DNA of 64,000 nucleotides from Acidobacteriota bacterium (GTDB taxonomy: Bacteria > Acidobacteriota > Terriglobia > Acidiferrales > UBA7541). A model generated the notes under the pieces. That model searched no databases. It was not told the origin of the DNA and saw nothing but the letters and a program-made list of their open reading frames with translations. Shown piece after piece: positions 34,223-42,187 of this stretch (its first letter is position 1; every line of letters begins with the position of its first letter). Made by a program: the position numbers and the translations under genes. The DNA lies in assembly GCA_003224055.1 (NCBI GenBank), contig QHYE01000077.1, forward strand, positions 1 through 64,000, read 5' to 3'.

Positions 34223-36919
34223 GTGAAAAAATGGATTTATTCTTTTGGGGCAGGCAAAGCCGAAGGCGATGGGACCTGGCGCGATCTCCTTGGAGGCAAA
34301 GGCGCCGGACTCGCCGAAATGACCAAGATCGGCTTGCCGGTTCCCGCAGGCTTCACCGTTTCGACCGAAGCCTGCGATTTCTTTTACAAGCACGGCAAGA
34401 AGTATCCTCCGGAACTGCGAAAGCAAGTCGCTGACAACGTCGCAAAACTCGAACGGGTCACAAAGAAAAAACTCGGCGATCCCAAGAACCCTCTTCTCGT
34501 CAGCGTTCGCTCCGGTTCCGCGCGCTCCATGCCCGGTATGATGGAAACCATCTTGAATCTCGGATTGAACGATCGCTCCGTGACCGGCCTGGCCGCAGTC
34601 ACGAAGAATGAGCGCTTTGCCTACGACGCTTATCGCCGGTTCGTCCAGATGTACTCGACAGTCGTCATGGAAATGTCCAAGGAGGATCTCGAGCACCGTC
34701 TCCGTGCGATGAAGGATCGGTTGGGAGTCAAGGAAGACACCGCCGTGCCGGCCAGTGGCTGGAAAGAGCTGGTCGCCGAATACAAATCCCTCTTCCGGGA
34801 AAAGACCGGCAAGAACTTCCCGGACGATCCCATGGAGCAACTCTGGGGAGCCATCGGCGCAGTGTTTGGTTCGTGGATGGCGGAGAAAGCGGTGACCTAC
34901 CGGCGCGTCGAAAAAATTACGGGGCTTCTCGGCACCGCCGTCAACGTTGTGCAGATGGTGTTCGGCAACACCGGCGACAATTCCGGTACCGGCGTCTGCT
35001 TCACGCGCGACCCGAGTACCGGCGAAAAAGTCTTTTACGGCGATTACCTCGTCAACGCCCAGGGAGAAGATGTCGTCGCCGGCATTCGCACACCCATGCC
35101 GCTGCGCGAAATGGCCAAGACCATGCCCAAGGTTTATGCCCAGCTCGAGAAAGTTCGAGTAAAACTTGAGAAGCATTATCGCGACATGCAGGACATGGAG
35201 TTCACCGTCGAGAACGGCACTCTCTACATGCTCCAGACGCGCACTGGCAAACGCACTCCTGCCGCCGCTTTTCGCATCGCCGTGGACATGGCCAACGAAA
35301 AGCTCATCTCGAAAGACGAAGCTCTCCTCCGGATCAAGCCGGAAGACATCGAGCGCCTCTTCTATCCGGTCATCGATTCGAAGGTGGACAAGAAATCTCT
35401 CAGTTCGAAAATTCTGGCCACCGGCATCAACGCCGTGCCCGGCGCTGCCGTAGGCAAGGTGGTTTTCTCCGCGCAAAAGGCGGAAGAGTGGGCCGCGCGC
35501 GGCGAGAAAGTGATCCTCGTCCGCCGCGAAACCAGCCCCGAGGACGTCGGCGGCATGGCCGTCGCTCAGGGCATCCTCACCGCCACGGGCGGTAAGACCA
35601 GCCACGCCGCTGTAGTGGCGCGCGGCTGGGGCAAGTGCTGTGTCGTCGGCGCGGAAAAACTGGACATCGATTACAAATCGCAAACCATGTCCGCCGCCGG
35701 AAAAGTAGTCAAGGAAGGGGATTGGATCACGCTGGACGGCAGCGAAGGTGTCGTCTACACCGAGGCGATGCCGCTGGTCACGCCGGAATTCCCCAAATCC
35801 TACGAGGCCCTGATGAAGTGGGCCGACCAGACGCGCCGTCTGCGCGTCCGCACCAACGTGGACACGCCGCAAGACGCTCGCAAGGCCATCGAGTTTGGCG
35901 CCGAGGGCATCGGCCTTTGCCGCACCGAGCACATGTTCTTCACCGACTTCGAGCAGCCGGAAAGGAGCCACGAGCGCCAGCGCGCCATCCAGGAAATGAT
36001 CCTGGCGGATGAAAAAGTCGCTCGCGTCAAGGCCCTAGACAAGCTTCTCCCATTCCAGCGTCGGGACTTCATCGGCATCTTTAGAGCCATGGACGGATTT
36101 CCGGTCACCATCCGCTTGATCGATCCGCCGCTGCACGAATTCGTTCCACACGATCGCGCCAAACAGGAAGAGCTGGCCCGCGACTTGAAAATTGATGTCG
36201 AGAAAGTCGCCCGGCGCGTCGAGCAGTTGCACGAAGCCAACCCCATGCTCGGGCATCGCGGCTGCCGCCTGGCCATCACTTATCCCGAAATTCTCGAGAT
36301 GCAGGTGCGCGCCATCATCGAAGCCGCCATCGAATGCCAGAAAGCCGGAGTTAAAGTATTACCTGAGATCATGCATCCGCTCGTTCTCGATCGGAAGGAG
36401 CTCTCCATCCTCGAACAAGCCACGCGCCGCGTGGCCGATGAACTGATCAAAAAATTCGGCGTGAAGCTCAGCTACATCGTCGGCACCATGATTGAATTGC
36501 CGCGCGCCGCTCTGCTGGCCGGGGAGATCGCGCAAGTCGCGGAGTTCTTCTCCTTCGGCACCAACGACCTTACGCAAACCACCATGGGCCTCTCTCGTGA
36601 CGACGCCGGCCGCTTCCTCCCGGACTACGTGGACGAGAATAAAGCCGCTGTCTTTAGCTCCGACCCTTTCCAGTCTCTTGATACCAAGGGCGTGGGCATG
36701 CTCATGCGCTGGGGCATCGAACAGGGACGCAAGACCCGCAATAAATTAAAGATCGGCATTTGCGGTGAGCATGGAGGAGACGCCGACAGCGTAAAATTCT
36801 GCCACGCCGTCGACATGGACTACGTCAGTGCATCGCCATTCCGCGTCCCGATTGCACGGTTGGCCGCAGCTCAAGTAGTAGTTGAGGAACGGGAAACAAA
36901 GAAAAAGAAGGGGAAGTAA
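34223..36919 (+). CDS. ppdK: Pyruvate, phosphate dikinase
   Basis: A cytoplasmic enzyme interconverting pyruvate, ATP and phosphate with PEP, AMP and pyrophosphate. The 898-residue protein has the ATP-grasp N-terminus (LLGGKGAGLAEM, RSGSARSMPGMMETILNLGLND), the central swivelling phosphohistidine domain (GGKTSHAAVVARGWGKCCV with the catalytic His) and the C-terminal PEP-binding barrel (GxxRTEHMF, NPMLGHRGCR, CGEHGGD). GTG start behind GAGGGA. It may share a transcript with glyQS. Its last residues (QVVVEERETKKKKGK) extend past the normal end and are partly encoded by a dispersed palindrome. Confidence 0.97.
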   Translation: MKKWIYSFGAGKAEGDGTWRDLLGGKGAGLAEMTKIGLPVPAGFTVSTEACDFFYKHGKKYPPELRKQVADNVAKLERVTKKKLGDPKNPLLVSVRSGSARSMPGMMETILNLGLNDRSVTGLAAVTKNERFAYDAYRRFVQMYSTVVMEMSKEDLEHRLRAMKDRLGVKEDTAVPASGWKELVAEYKSLFREKTGKNFPDDPMEQLWGAIGAVFGSWMAEKAVTYRRVEKITGLLGTAVNVVQMVFGNTGDNSGTGVCFTRDPSTGEKVFYGDYLVNAQGEDVVAGIRTPMPLREMAKTMPKVYAQLEKVRVKLEKHYRDMQDMEFTVENGTLYMLQTRTGKRTPAAAFRIAVDMANEKLISKDEALLRIKPEDIERLFYPVIDSKVDKKSLSSKILATGINAVPGAAVGKVVFSAQKAEEWAARGEKVILVRRETSPEDVGGMAVAQGILTATGGKTSHAAVVARGWGKCCVVGAEKLDIDYKSQTMSAAGKVVKEGDWITLDGSEGVVYTEAMPLVTPEFPKSYEALMKWADQTRRLRVRTNVDTPQDARKAIEFGAEGIGLCRTEHMFFTDFEQPERSHERQRAIQEMILADEKVARVKALDKLLPFQRRDFIGIFRAMDGFPVTIRLIDPPLHEFVPHDRAKQEELARDLKIDVEKVARRVEQLHEANPMLGHRGCRLAITYPEILEMQVRAIIEAAIECQKAGVKVLPEIMHPLVLDRKELSILEQATRRVADELIKKFGVKLSYIVGTMIELPRAALLAGEIAQVAEFFSFGTNDLTQTTMGLSRDDAGRFLPDYVDENKAAVFSSDPFQSLDTKGVGMLMRWGIEQGRKTRNKLKIGICGEHGGDADSVKFCHAVDMDYVSASPFRVPIARLAAAQVVVEERETKKKKGK
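36871..36885. repeat. Dispersed palindrome, copy in the ppdK 3-prime end
   Basis: TCAAGTAGTAGTTGA, one mismatch from a perfect palindrome, inside the last codons of ppdK. Confidence 0.5.
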
Positions 36920-36945
36920 CGCGGAAAAATCGATTCGAACGAAGC

Positions 36946-36960
36946 TCAAGTAACCCTTGA
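36946..36960. repeat. Dispersed palindrome, copy after ppdK
   Basis: TCAAGTAACCCTTGA, an imperfect copy in the convergent gap between ppdK and the lptF-lptG gene. Confidence 0.45.
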
Positions 36961-37011
36961 AGTCGTCGGCGCGCAGACGTCTCTGCAAATTCTGCGCGTC
37001 CGGCGATTTCT

Positions 37012-39342
37012 TTACGTCGGCATCTTGAAAAAAAAATACAAACCCAGAAAAAAGAAAATAATGTCCGGAGACCATCCCGCAAGCAATGGCGGTAGCTGTC
37101 CCACTCCACCCATCGCTTCCAAAAGCGCCGCCATCGCCCAATACGTAATTCCGATCGCCACGCCCAGCGACACGCCGCCAAGCGCTCCGCGTGTTCCTAC
37201 CAGAAAGGCAAAAGGTATCGCCAGCAGCATGCTCACCGGCGCCATCAGCGGATAGGCAAGCTTCTTCTGCCACTGCACGGTCAGCCCGGCCACGTCAAAT
37301 CCCGCGCGATGCAATCCCTCTATGTAAGCGCTCAATTCCCGCCAGCTCATCTGAAAGGCCTGCCGGACTTCCCGATTGAAATATCCCGGCGGCTCCGTCA
37401 GCTCCGGAAGCGACGTGACCGGAGGAAGCCGGTCATAACGCACGATCGTGCCGCTCGAAAAATCGCGAACCCACCCGCCCTCCAGCACCCATACTTTTTG
37501 AGATTCCGACCATCGCGCCCGCGTCGCATACGCGCGCCGCCGCAATTGGAACGTCGCCGGATCGATTTCCAGAACGCTCAATCCTCCAAACAGGTTTTGC
37601 GCCGGGAGGAAGACGTCGTAATTGTAAATCTTGTAGTCTTCGCCGAAGATCCAGCGTTGCGGACGCGTGTAAGTCTGCGGCGGGCGTCCTTTGATCAGAT
37701 TTCGCAGCGCGTCCTGACGCTGGTTGGCAAACGGCAAGTACGTGTCGTCGAGCACGACCATGATCGCGGCCAGCGCCATTCCTGCGAGCAGCAATGGCAC
37801 CGCCAGGCGGTACAAGCTCATGCCGCTTGCTTTGATCGCCACGATTTCGTTGCTCTTGCTCATGATTCCCAGAGTGACCAAAACGGCCACCAGCGCCCCG
37901 AGCGGGGCCAGCTGATACATCAGGTAAGGGGCCAGATAACGGAAATAGTCCACCACGATCAGGAAGGGAACACGGTGGCGCGCAATGTCATCCAGCAATT
38001 CGAAGAACGTGAACGTTTCGAACAAAAAGACAAACGTGCCCATCAGCAGCGCGAAGTATGAAAAGAACCTCCGCAGAATATACAAATCCAGCAGCCGCGG
38101 AAAACTCGAACCGTCGCGAGTGCCCGTTTCTTGCAGGCCGCGATCTCCATTGGCCGGCCCCCCAGCTGCAGCACGCACGCGCGCCTGTGTCTTGCGCCGC
38201 CGCCGCAGCCGCAGCCGGCTCTTGAAAAATCCCAGCGGCCGCAGCCAGTGGCTCTCTCCGCGAAACTGCTCCATTCGCGGCAACAATGACAGTCCGAGGA
38301 CTGCTAGAACGATGTTGGAGATCCAGATCCCTCCAGCCGGAGAAACGGCTCCTTGCCGCGCGAGTCCCGCGCCCATCACGAACAGCAGATAATACAACGC
38401 AATCAGAATGAGGGCGATCAACGATCCCGCCGCGCGCCCGCCGCGCCGCGGCTGCGCTCCAATCGGAACCGCCACCAGTGCAAAGACAAAACAAGCGACC
38501 GGAAAAGCAAACCTGCCGTGAAGATCCACACGCGCGTCGCGCCAGCCCGGGCCTTTGTCCTCCAGCAGCGCCCGAACGGATCGCTCCGGATTGCTGAGCT
38601 GCCGCGGTTGCGCGGGCACCAGGCCATTGACTTCGATGGGCCAATCGCTCTGTCCAAACGCCGTCACGGAATAGTGATCCGCATCGTTACGGGAAAATTC
38701 GTGGGTCGTGCCCCCTTGAAGATGCAGCTCCAGCTTGCCCTGCTTTGGTTCGGCAATGACAATCGCGTTCTCCGCCAGGGTGAGGCGTGAGCCGTTCTCT
38801 CCGCCGGTCTCCGCGAGAAACACACCGTGCCATTGCGTGCCGCTGGCCGTCACGTCGTTGACGTACAGCACCCAGCCTGGAAATCGCTCGTCGAAGACCC
38901 GCGGCTGCACCTGAAAGGATATTTGCGAGGAGATCAAATTCGCTTCGATGGAACGAAGTGTGCGCAAGGCCAGCGGCGAAAGCCAGAGGCTCATGACCAG
39001 TGTGAACGCGGCGCCCATCAGTGCTATTACACCGACGGGCAGGAGAATCCGCCGGCGTCCGATGCCGAGGGCCGTCAGGGCGATGATTTCGCTGTCGGCG
39101 GACATACGTCCAAGGCCGAGAAGCACGCCGATCAGAATGGCCATGGGGACGGTAAAAATAAAAATGCCGGGAAACAGGCAAAGGAACAGCTTCAGAATCT
39201 GGCTGCCGGAGCCGGAATGACGGACAAAAAGCTCCATCAAGCGGACAAGCTTCGGAACGAAAAGAACAAAAGTAAAAACGATAAGCCCAAGAACGGCGTG
39301 CCGGAAAACTTCGCGGACGATGTAGCGGTCCAGGATGCGCAT
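37012..39342 (-). CDS. LptF-LptG single-chain lipopolysaccharide export permease
   Basis: A 776-residue inner-membrane protein containing two complete YjgP/YjgQ permeases in tandem. The first (about residues 1-365) starts MRILDRYIVREVFRHAVLG and has the periplasmic beta-jellyroll between membrane helices. A basic linker (RLRLRRRRKTQARVRAAAGG) around 375-420 joins it to the second (about 430-776), which restarts with LLDLYILRRFFSYFALLMGT. With LptB and LptC such permeases extract LPS for transport to the outer membrane. Normally LptF and LptG are separate proteins; here the heterodimer is covalent. This supports a diderm organism. Confidence 0.92.
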   Translation of the reverse strand: MRILDRYIVREVFRHAVLGLIVFTFVLFVPKLVRLMELFVRHSGSGSQILKLFLCLFPGIFIFTVPMAILIGVLLGLGRMSADSEIIALTALGIGRRRILLPVGVIALMGAAFTLVMSLWLSPLALRTLRSIEANLISSQISFQVQPRVFDERFPGWVLYVNDVTASGTQWHGVFLAETGGENGSRLTLAENAIVIAEPKQGKLELHLQGGTTHEFSRNDADHYSVTAFGQSDWPIEVNGLVPAQPRQLSNPERSVRALLEDKGPGWRDARVDLHGRFAFPVACFVFALVAVPIGAQPRRGGRAAGSLIALILIALYYLLFVMGAGLARQGAVSPAGGIWISNIVLAVLGLSLLPRMEQFRGESHWLRPLGFFKSRLRLRRRRKTQARVRAAAGGPANGDRGLQETGTRDGSSFPRLLDLYILRRFFSYFALLMGTFVFLFETFTFFELLDDIARHRVPFLIVVDYFRYLAPYLMYQLAPLGALVAVLVTLGIMSKSNEIVAIKASGMSLYRLAVPLLLAGMALAAIMVVLDDTYLPFANQRQDALRNLIKGRPPQTYTRPQRWIFGEDYKIYNYDVFLPAQNLFGGLSVLEIDPATFQLRRRAYATRARWSESQKVWVLEGGWVRDFSSGTIVRYDRLPPVTSLPELTEPPGYFNREVRQAFQMSWRELSAYIEGLHRAGFDVAGLTVQWQKKLAYPLMAPVSMLLAIPFAFLVGTRGALGGVSLGVAIGITYWAMAALLEAMGGVGQLPPLLAGWSPDIIFFFLGLYFFFKMPT

Positions 39343-39750
39343 GGCGCGAACCGTGAGTGTAGCACGGCCGCGGCGGCGTTCACCTGCGGCGCCTTCGGCA
39401 TCGTCATCCGTGGATGCCGGTTAAGATCAGCATGTGCCAACGGCCCAGGCTGCGATCGACAGCATTCCTCAGTTTCTCGTACCGCCCAGCCCTGAGCGCC
39501 GGGAGGCGGGGAACAAGCCGCGCCTCCGCGAAATTTACTTCAGCGTGCCGCAAGATTATCGATGGAACTGGATGCTCCCGCGGCTGACCGGGATTTGACC
39601 ACCTTCCGTCACCTTGATCGAGGAGAGCCCTGGGCCTGGGCCTGGGCCTGGGCCTAGCGCGCAACCGCTCATGGTGGTGCCCGTGGTCGTCATTGCGGCT
39701 TTCGCAAGGGCATCACCGACGGCGTGCACGCCGCGGCCGGAAAGAAGCGC
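39343..39750. other. Intergenic region upstream of the mer-type operon
   Basis: About 400 bases between the divergent lptFG and merR genes. Apart from a hexamer repeat at 39629-39655 I found no gene or RNA. Confidence 0.45.
39629..39655. repeat. Hexanucleotide tandem repeat
   Basis: Four and a half perfect copies of CCTGGG. Such short tandem arrays can change length by slippage. No gene covers it convincingly. Confidence 0.75.
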
Positions 39751-39782
39751 TTGACTCTGGACTATACTCCAGGGTGTAGCTT
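39751..39782 (+). promoter_or_regulatory. MerR-type promoter/operator
   Basis: TTGACT (39751-39756) and TAGCTT (39777-39782) are separated by 20 bases, and the spacer holds a near-palindrome (CTGGA...TCCAG). This over-long spacer with a centred dyad is the hallmark of promoters activated by MerR-family proteins and closely resembles the ZntR/MerR targets. It lies 20 bases before merR, so the regulator should control its own operon. Confidence 0.75.
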
Positions 39783-39801
39783 CTACAGGGGAGCCAAGGT
39801 A

Positions 39802-40218
39802 ATGCACATTGGCATCGTCGCAAAGAAGATTGGGCTCAGCGTTGACGCGATTCGCTTTTACGAGCGCAACGGTTTGCTTCCGCGGCCTCCTAGGACACAG
39901 GGGGGCTTCCGGACATACGGCGAAAACGATGTCGAGACGCTGGCTTTTGTCCGCCGCGTGCAGAGCCTGGGATTCAAACTCAGCGAGATCCGAGGGCTCT
40001 TGAGCTTGCGAGGGAATCGCTTACAGCCCTGTGCGCCGGTGCGGCGCCGATTGGAAGAAAAGCTCTCTGACGTACAGCAGAAACTTACTGACCTTCACAA
40101 GCTGGAGCACGAGCTGCGTTTGGCCCTGCGCAGTTGCGACAGAGAGATGCGCAAACGACCTGCTCATTGCCCGATTTTGAGAGAAGGAAGCCCGCGGAAG
40201 CCGGAGAGTGCCAAGTGA
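39802..40218 (+). CDS. merR: MerR-family regulator, Hg(II)-type
   Basis: The start at 39802 gives 138 residues. The N-terminal winged helix IGIVAKKIGLSVDAIRFYERNGLLP...RTYGENDVETLAFV is classical. Three cysteines, Cys77, Cys112 and Cys123, match the mercury-binding triad of MerR; the 35-residue gap between the first two equals that of Cys82-Cys117 in the Tn501 protein. A long dimerisation helix lies between. Its stop overlaps the next start (GTGA), and the promoter upstream has the correct MerR architecture. Mercury is the likely signal; other thiophilic metals are possible. Confidence 0.88.
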   Translation: MHIGIVAKKIGLSVDAIRFYERNGLLPRPPRTQGGFRTYGENDVETLAFVRRVQSLGFKLSEIRGLLSLRGNRLQPCAPVRRRLEEKLSDVQQKLTDLHKLEHELRLALRSCDREMRKRPAHCPILREGSPRKPESAK

Positions 40219-40538
40219 AAGTTGAAGTGTTGTACGTGGCGGAGTGCCCATCTCATCCTGCAGCGGTGAAGCTGGTCAAAGAGGTCCTGGCCGCAGAAGG
40301 TGTCGCGGCGGAGATCCAAGAAGTGCTCGTAAGAGACGAAGGAATGGCTGACGAACTTAGATTTTGCGGTTCGCCGACGATCCGAATCAATGGACGAGAT
40401 GTTGCCGGAGAGTCACAGAAAGCGCAGACTTTTGCGCTGAGTTGTCGTCTGTATCCCGGATCGAAACAAGTCGGCCTTCCGCCTGCGGAAGCGATTCACC
40501 GAGCGGTGCTGGCAGCGCGGCAAGAGGGCAGGCCATGA
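40215..40538 (+). CDS. Thioredoxin-like protein of the mer-type operon
   Basis: A 107-residue cytoplasmic protein starting at GTG 40215. It begins with a thioredoxin-like strand and active-site Cys (VEVLYVAECPSHPAAVKLVKEVL) and has a second Cys in FCGSPTIRINGRDV followed by the cis-Pro-like SPTI. It resembles small proteins listed as alkylmercury-lyase-like or DF family (seleno)proteins, in which the active-site Cys can be replaced by selenocysteine. Overlaps on both sides (GTGA, ATGA) show tight operon coupling. Thiol handling of bound metal is inferred. Confidence 0.75.
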   Translation: MKVEVLYVAECPSHPAAVKLVKEVLAAEGVAAEIQEVLVRDEGMADELRFCGSPTIRINGRDVAGESQKAQTFALSCRLYPGSKQVGLPPAEAIHRAVLAARQEGRP

Positions 40539-40873
40539 AACAGGGGACGGGCGTGTCGGCTTCATTGGTGGCGATGCTCAGTTCCGTCGCGACGATCAGT
40601 TGTTGTCTTCCGCTCGGATTTGCCGCTGCTCTTGGAGCCAGCGCTGCAAGTGCTTTCTTCACGACGCTGCGTCCCTGGCTTTTGGGTCTCTCCGTTGCAT
40701 TGCTTGGCCTCGGATTCTGGCAACAGCATCGTGCCAAACAGTGCGCTGTCCGGGGTAGATTGCTCGGCAGCGTGCTGCTCTGGGCCGCATTGGTCGTGGT
40801 CTTGGGGATGATTCTATTCCCCCGGCAAATTGCTGGATTCATCGCTGACCGGTTCTACGAGACTGGAAAATGA
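40535..40873 (+). CDS. merT: MerT-like mercuric ion carrier
   Basis: A 112-residue inner-membrane protein with three hydrophobic segments. The first contains the vicinal Cys pair Cys23-Cys24 (TISCCLPLGFAAAL) that accepts Hg(II) in MerT proteins. A further Cys (KQCAVRG) lies in the loop between segments two and three. The ATG overlaps the previous stop and the last bases overlap the next start (ATGA). No MerP or MerA is encoded here, so how imported mercury is reduced is not evident from this window. Confidence 0.82.
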   Translation: MKQGTGVSASLVAMLSSVATISCCLPLGFAAALGASAASAFFTTLRPWLLGLSVALLGLGFWQQHRAKQCAVRGRLLGSVLLWAALVVVLGMILFPRQIAGFIADRFYETGK

Positions 40874-41460
40874 AGAAGAAGTCAATCGTCCTGGCGGTGA
40901 TAGCTGTCGTCCTGCTTCTTGCGGTCGCGTACCTGTGGGGTCCCTCGTCAGTGCCGCCAGGCCAAGAGCCGCTCGTTGCGCTATCGAATGCAAATTTCAG
41001 CGACTTCGAGAATGTCTTTGACGGTGACTTGGGCACCCCTCGGCTGGTGCTGCTTCTTTCTCCGACGTGAGCAACTTGTCTGCGGGGGGCCTCCGCAGTT
41101 CAGCAACTGTTGGCTCGGCATCCGGAACGAAAGGTCCGTGTGCTGGTTGTTTGGGAGCCAATCCTGGCAACCGACTGGAAATCGCCCAGCGGGAATACGC
41201 TGGCGCGAATTCCGGACCGGCGGGTGCGCCAGTTTTGGGATGCAAAGCACGTTGTGGCAAACGCGTTAAATAAGATTGTGAAGCGAAGATCCCCACAGCC
41301 TGAGCCGAGCTGCTGTGTCCAGAAGGGATTCTACTGGGATGACGCGATTCTTTACGCACCGCACGTGCACTGGAAGGACGAGCCGACCTCAGTGTTTTGG
41401 GACGGGCCGGTTGCGCGAATTATTCCGGGACTGGAGAAGGCGCTCGACGGCCAGCCTTGA
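40870..41460 (+). CDS. Thioredoxin-fold selenoprotein (in-frame TGA read as Sec)
   Basis: A single frame of 197 codons, overlapping the merT stop by ATGA, is interrupted only by TGA at 41068-41070. The residues around it, LVLLLSPT-(TGA)-ATCLRGASAV, form the redox motif Sec67-x-x-Cys70 at the expected end of the first thioredoxin strand, and the frame continues without a break as a normal Trx-like domain (VRVLVVWEPILATDW...FWDAKHVV...). An N-terminal membrane anchor (IVLAVIAVVLLLAVAYLW) places it on the periplasmic side. A hairpin fitting the bacterial SECIS pattern follows the TGA. Standard gene callers would truncate it to 66 residues or call a pseudogene. The selenocysteine machinery is not in this window. 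Confidence 0.85.
41080..41098 (+). promoter_or_regulatory. Bacterial SECIS-like hairpin
   Basis: CTGCGG pairs with CCGCAG around GGGGCCT; adding one G-U pair gives a 7-bp stem with loop GGGCC. The apical loop starts 15-16 bases after the TGA and begins with G. This agrees with the general bacterial SECIS rule of a short stem-loop about 16-37 bases after the Sec codon with a G in the first two loop positions. Confidence 0.7.
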
Positions 41461-41586
41461 AAGACAAACGGCATTCGTCCGGGCGTTTTCCTGCTCGCAG
41501 TGTTCGCCGTCATCTTGCTTTCGTGCCTAGCTGACTTCCCCTGGGGAGATGCAAGAAAAGAGCATAGCCGTTGCTACACTGACCGT

Positions 41587-41934
41587 ATGGAAGAGAAAGT
41601 GATACCGATACTGCGCGTTCAGGATGCCGGCATTGCTGTCGCGTGGTACAACCGACTTGGTTTCCATCAAACATCAGTGCATCGATTCGAGGCTGGACTC
41701 CCGGCTTTTGTCACCGTCGAGCGAGGACCGATGAAGCTGTTCCTGTCAGAACACAAGGGCGATGCGAGGCCGGACACGCTCCTATACCTTGGAGTTGCCG
41801 ACGTTTATCCGATCGCAAAGGAATTTGGCGTAGAAGTTGAAGAAGCACCTTGGGGGTACGAAATTGAGATCCGCGACCCCGACGCAAACCGGCTGCGAAT
41901 CGGGATGCCTAAACGCGCGTCCAATAACGGATGA
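41587..41934 (+). CDS. VOC/glyoxalase-superfamily protein
   Basis: A 115-residue protein starting at 41587. It has the beta-alpha-beta-beta-beta layout: PILRVQDAGIAVAWYNRLGF, then VTVERGPMKLFLSE and a C-terminal GYEIEIRDPDANRLRIG. This arrangement is that of bleomycin-resistance-type (binding) proteins. The antibiotic or metabolite bound is unknown. It lies 126 bases after the selenoprotein gene. Confidence 0.85.
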   Translation: MEEKVIPILRVQDAGIAVAWYNRLGFHQTSVHRFEAGLPAFVTVERGPMKLFLSEHKGDARPDTLLYLGVADVYPIAKEFGVEVEEAPWGYEIEIRDPDANRLRIGMPKRASNNG

Positions 41935-42187
41935 TGACTCATATTCCAGGCGATTCCAGCTCCGCCCGGGCCCAGGGCTTCGCCGCAGAGTCCTTCTTGG
42001 AGTTCGCGCTTGCGGGGCGCCATTTCTGTTAGCCTCGATTACGTGATAGTTTTTCTAAAGGCGGTTTCCCTCTAAACCAGCACAGGCGGGCTCGATTCGA
42101 ATGCGACCGAGCCTGAACCGCCGCTCAGCCTTCAACTGTCAGCCGGACGCCCTCCGGTCACGGGTCTATCAGGGAGACACGCGCAGA

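Noticed and set aside
39404-39800. Several open frames in the lptFG-merR gap
   Set aside because: They cross the hexamer repeat and give low-complexity Pro/Arg products; no ribosome-binding sites of note.
41068-41070. TGA as a true stop making a truncated thioredoxin pseudogene
   Set aside because: The frame after it is fully coherent, the TGA occupies the redox position, and a SECIS-like hairpin follows.
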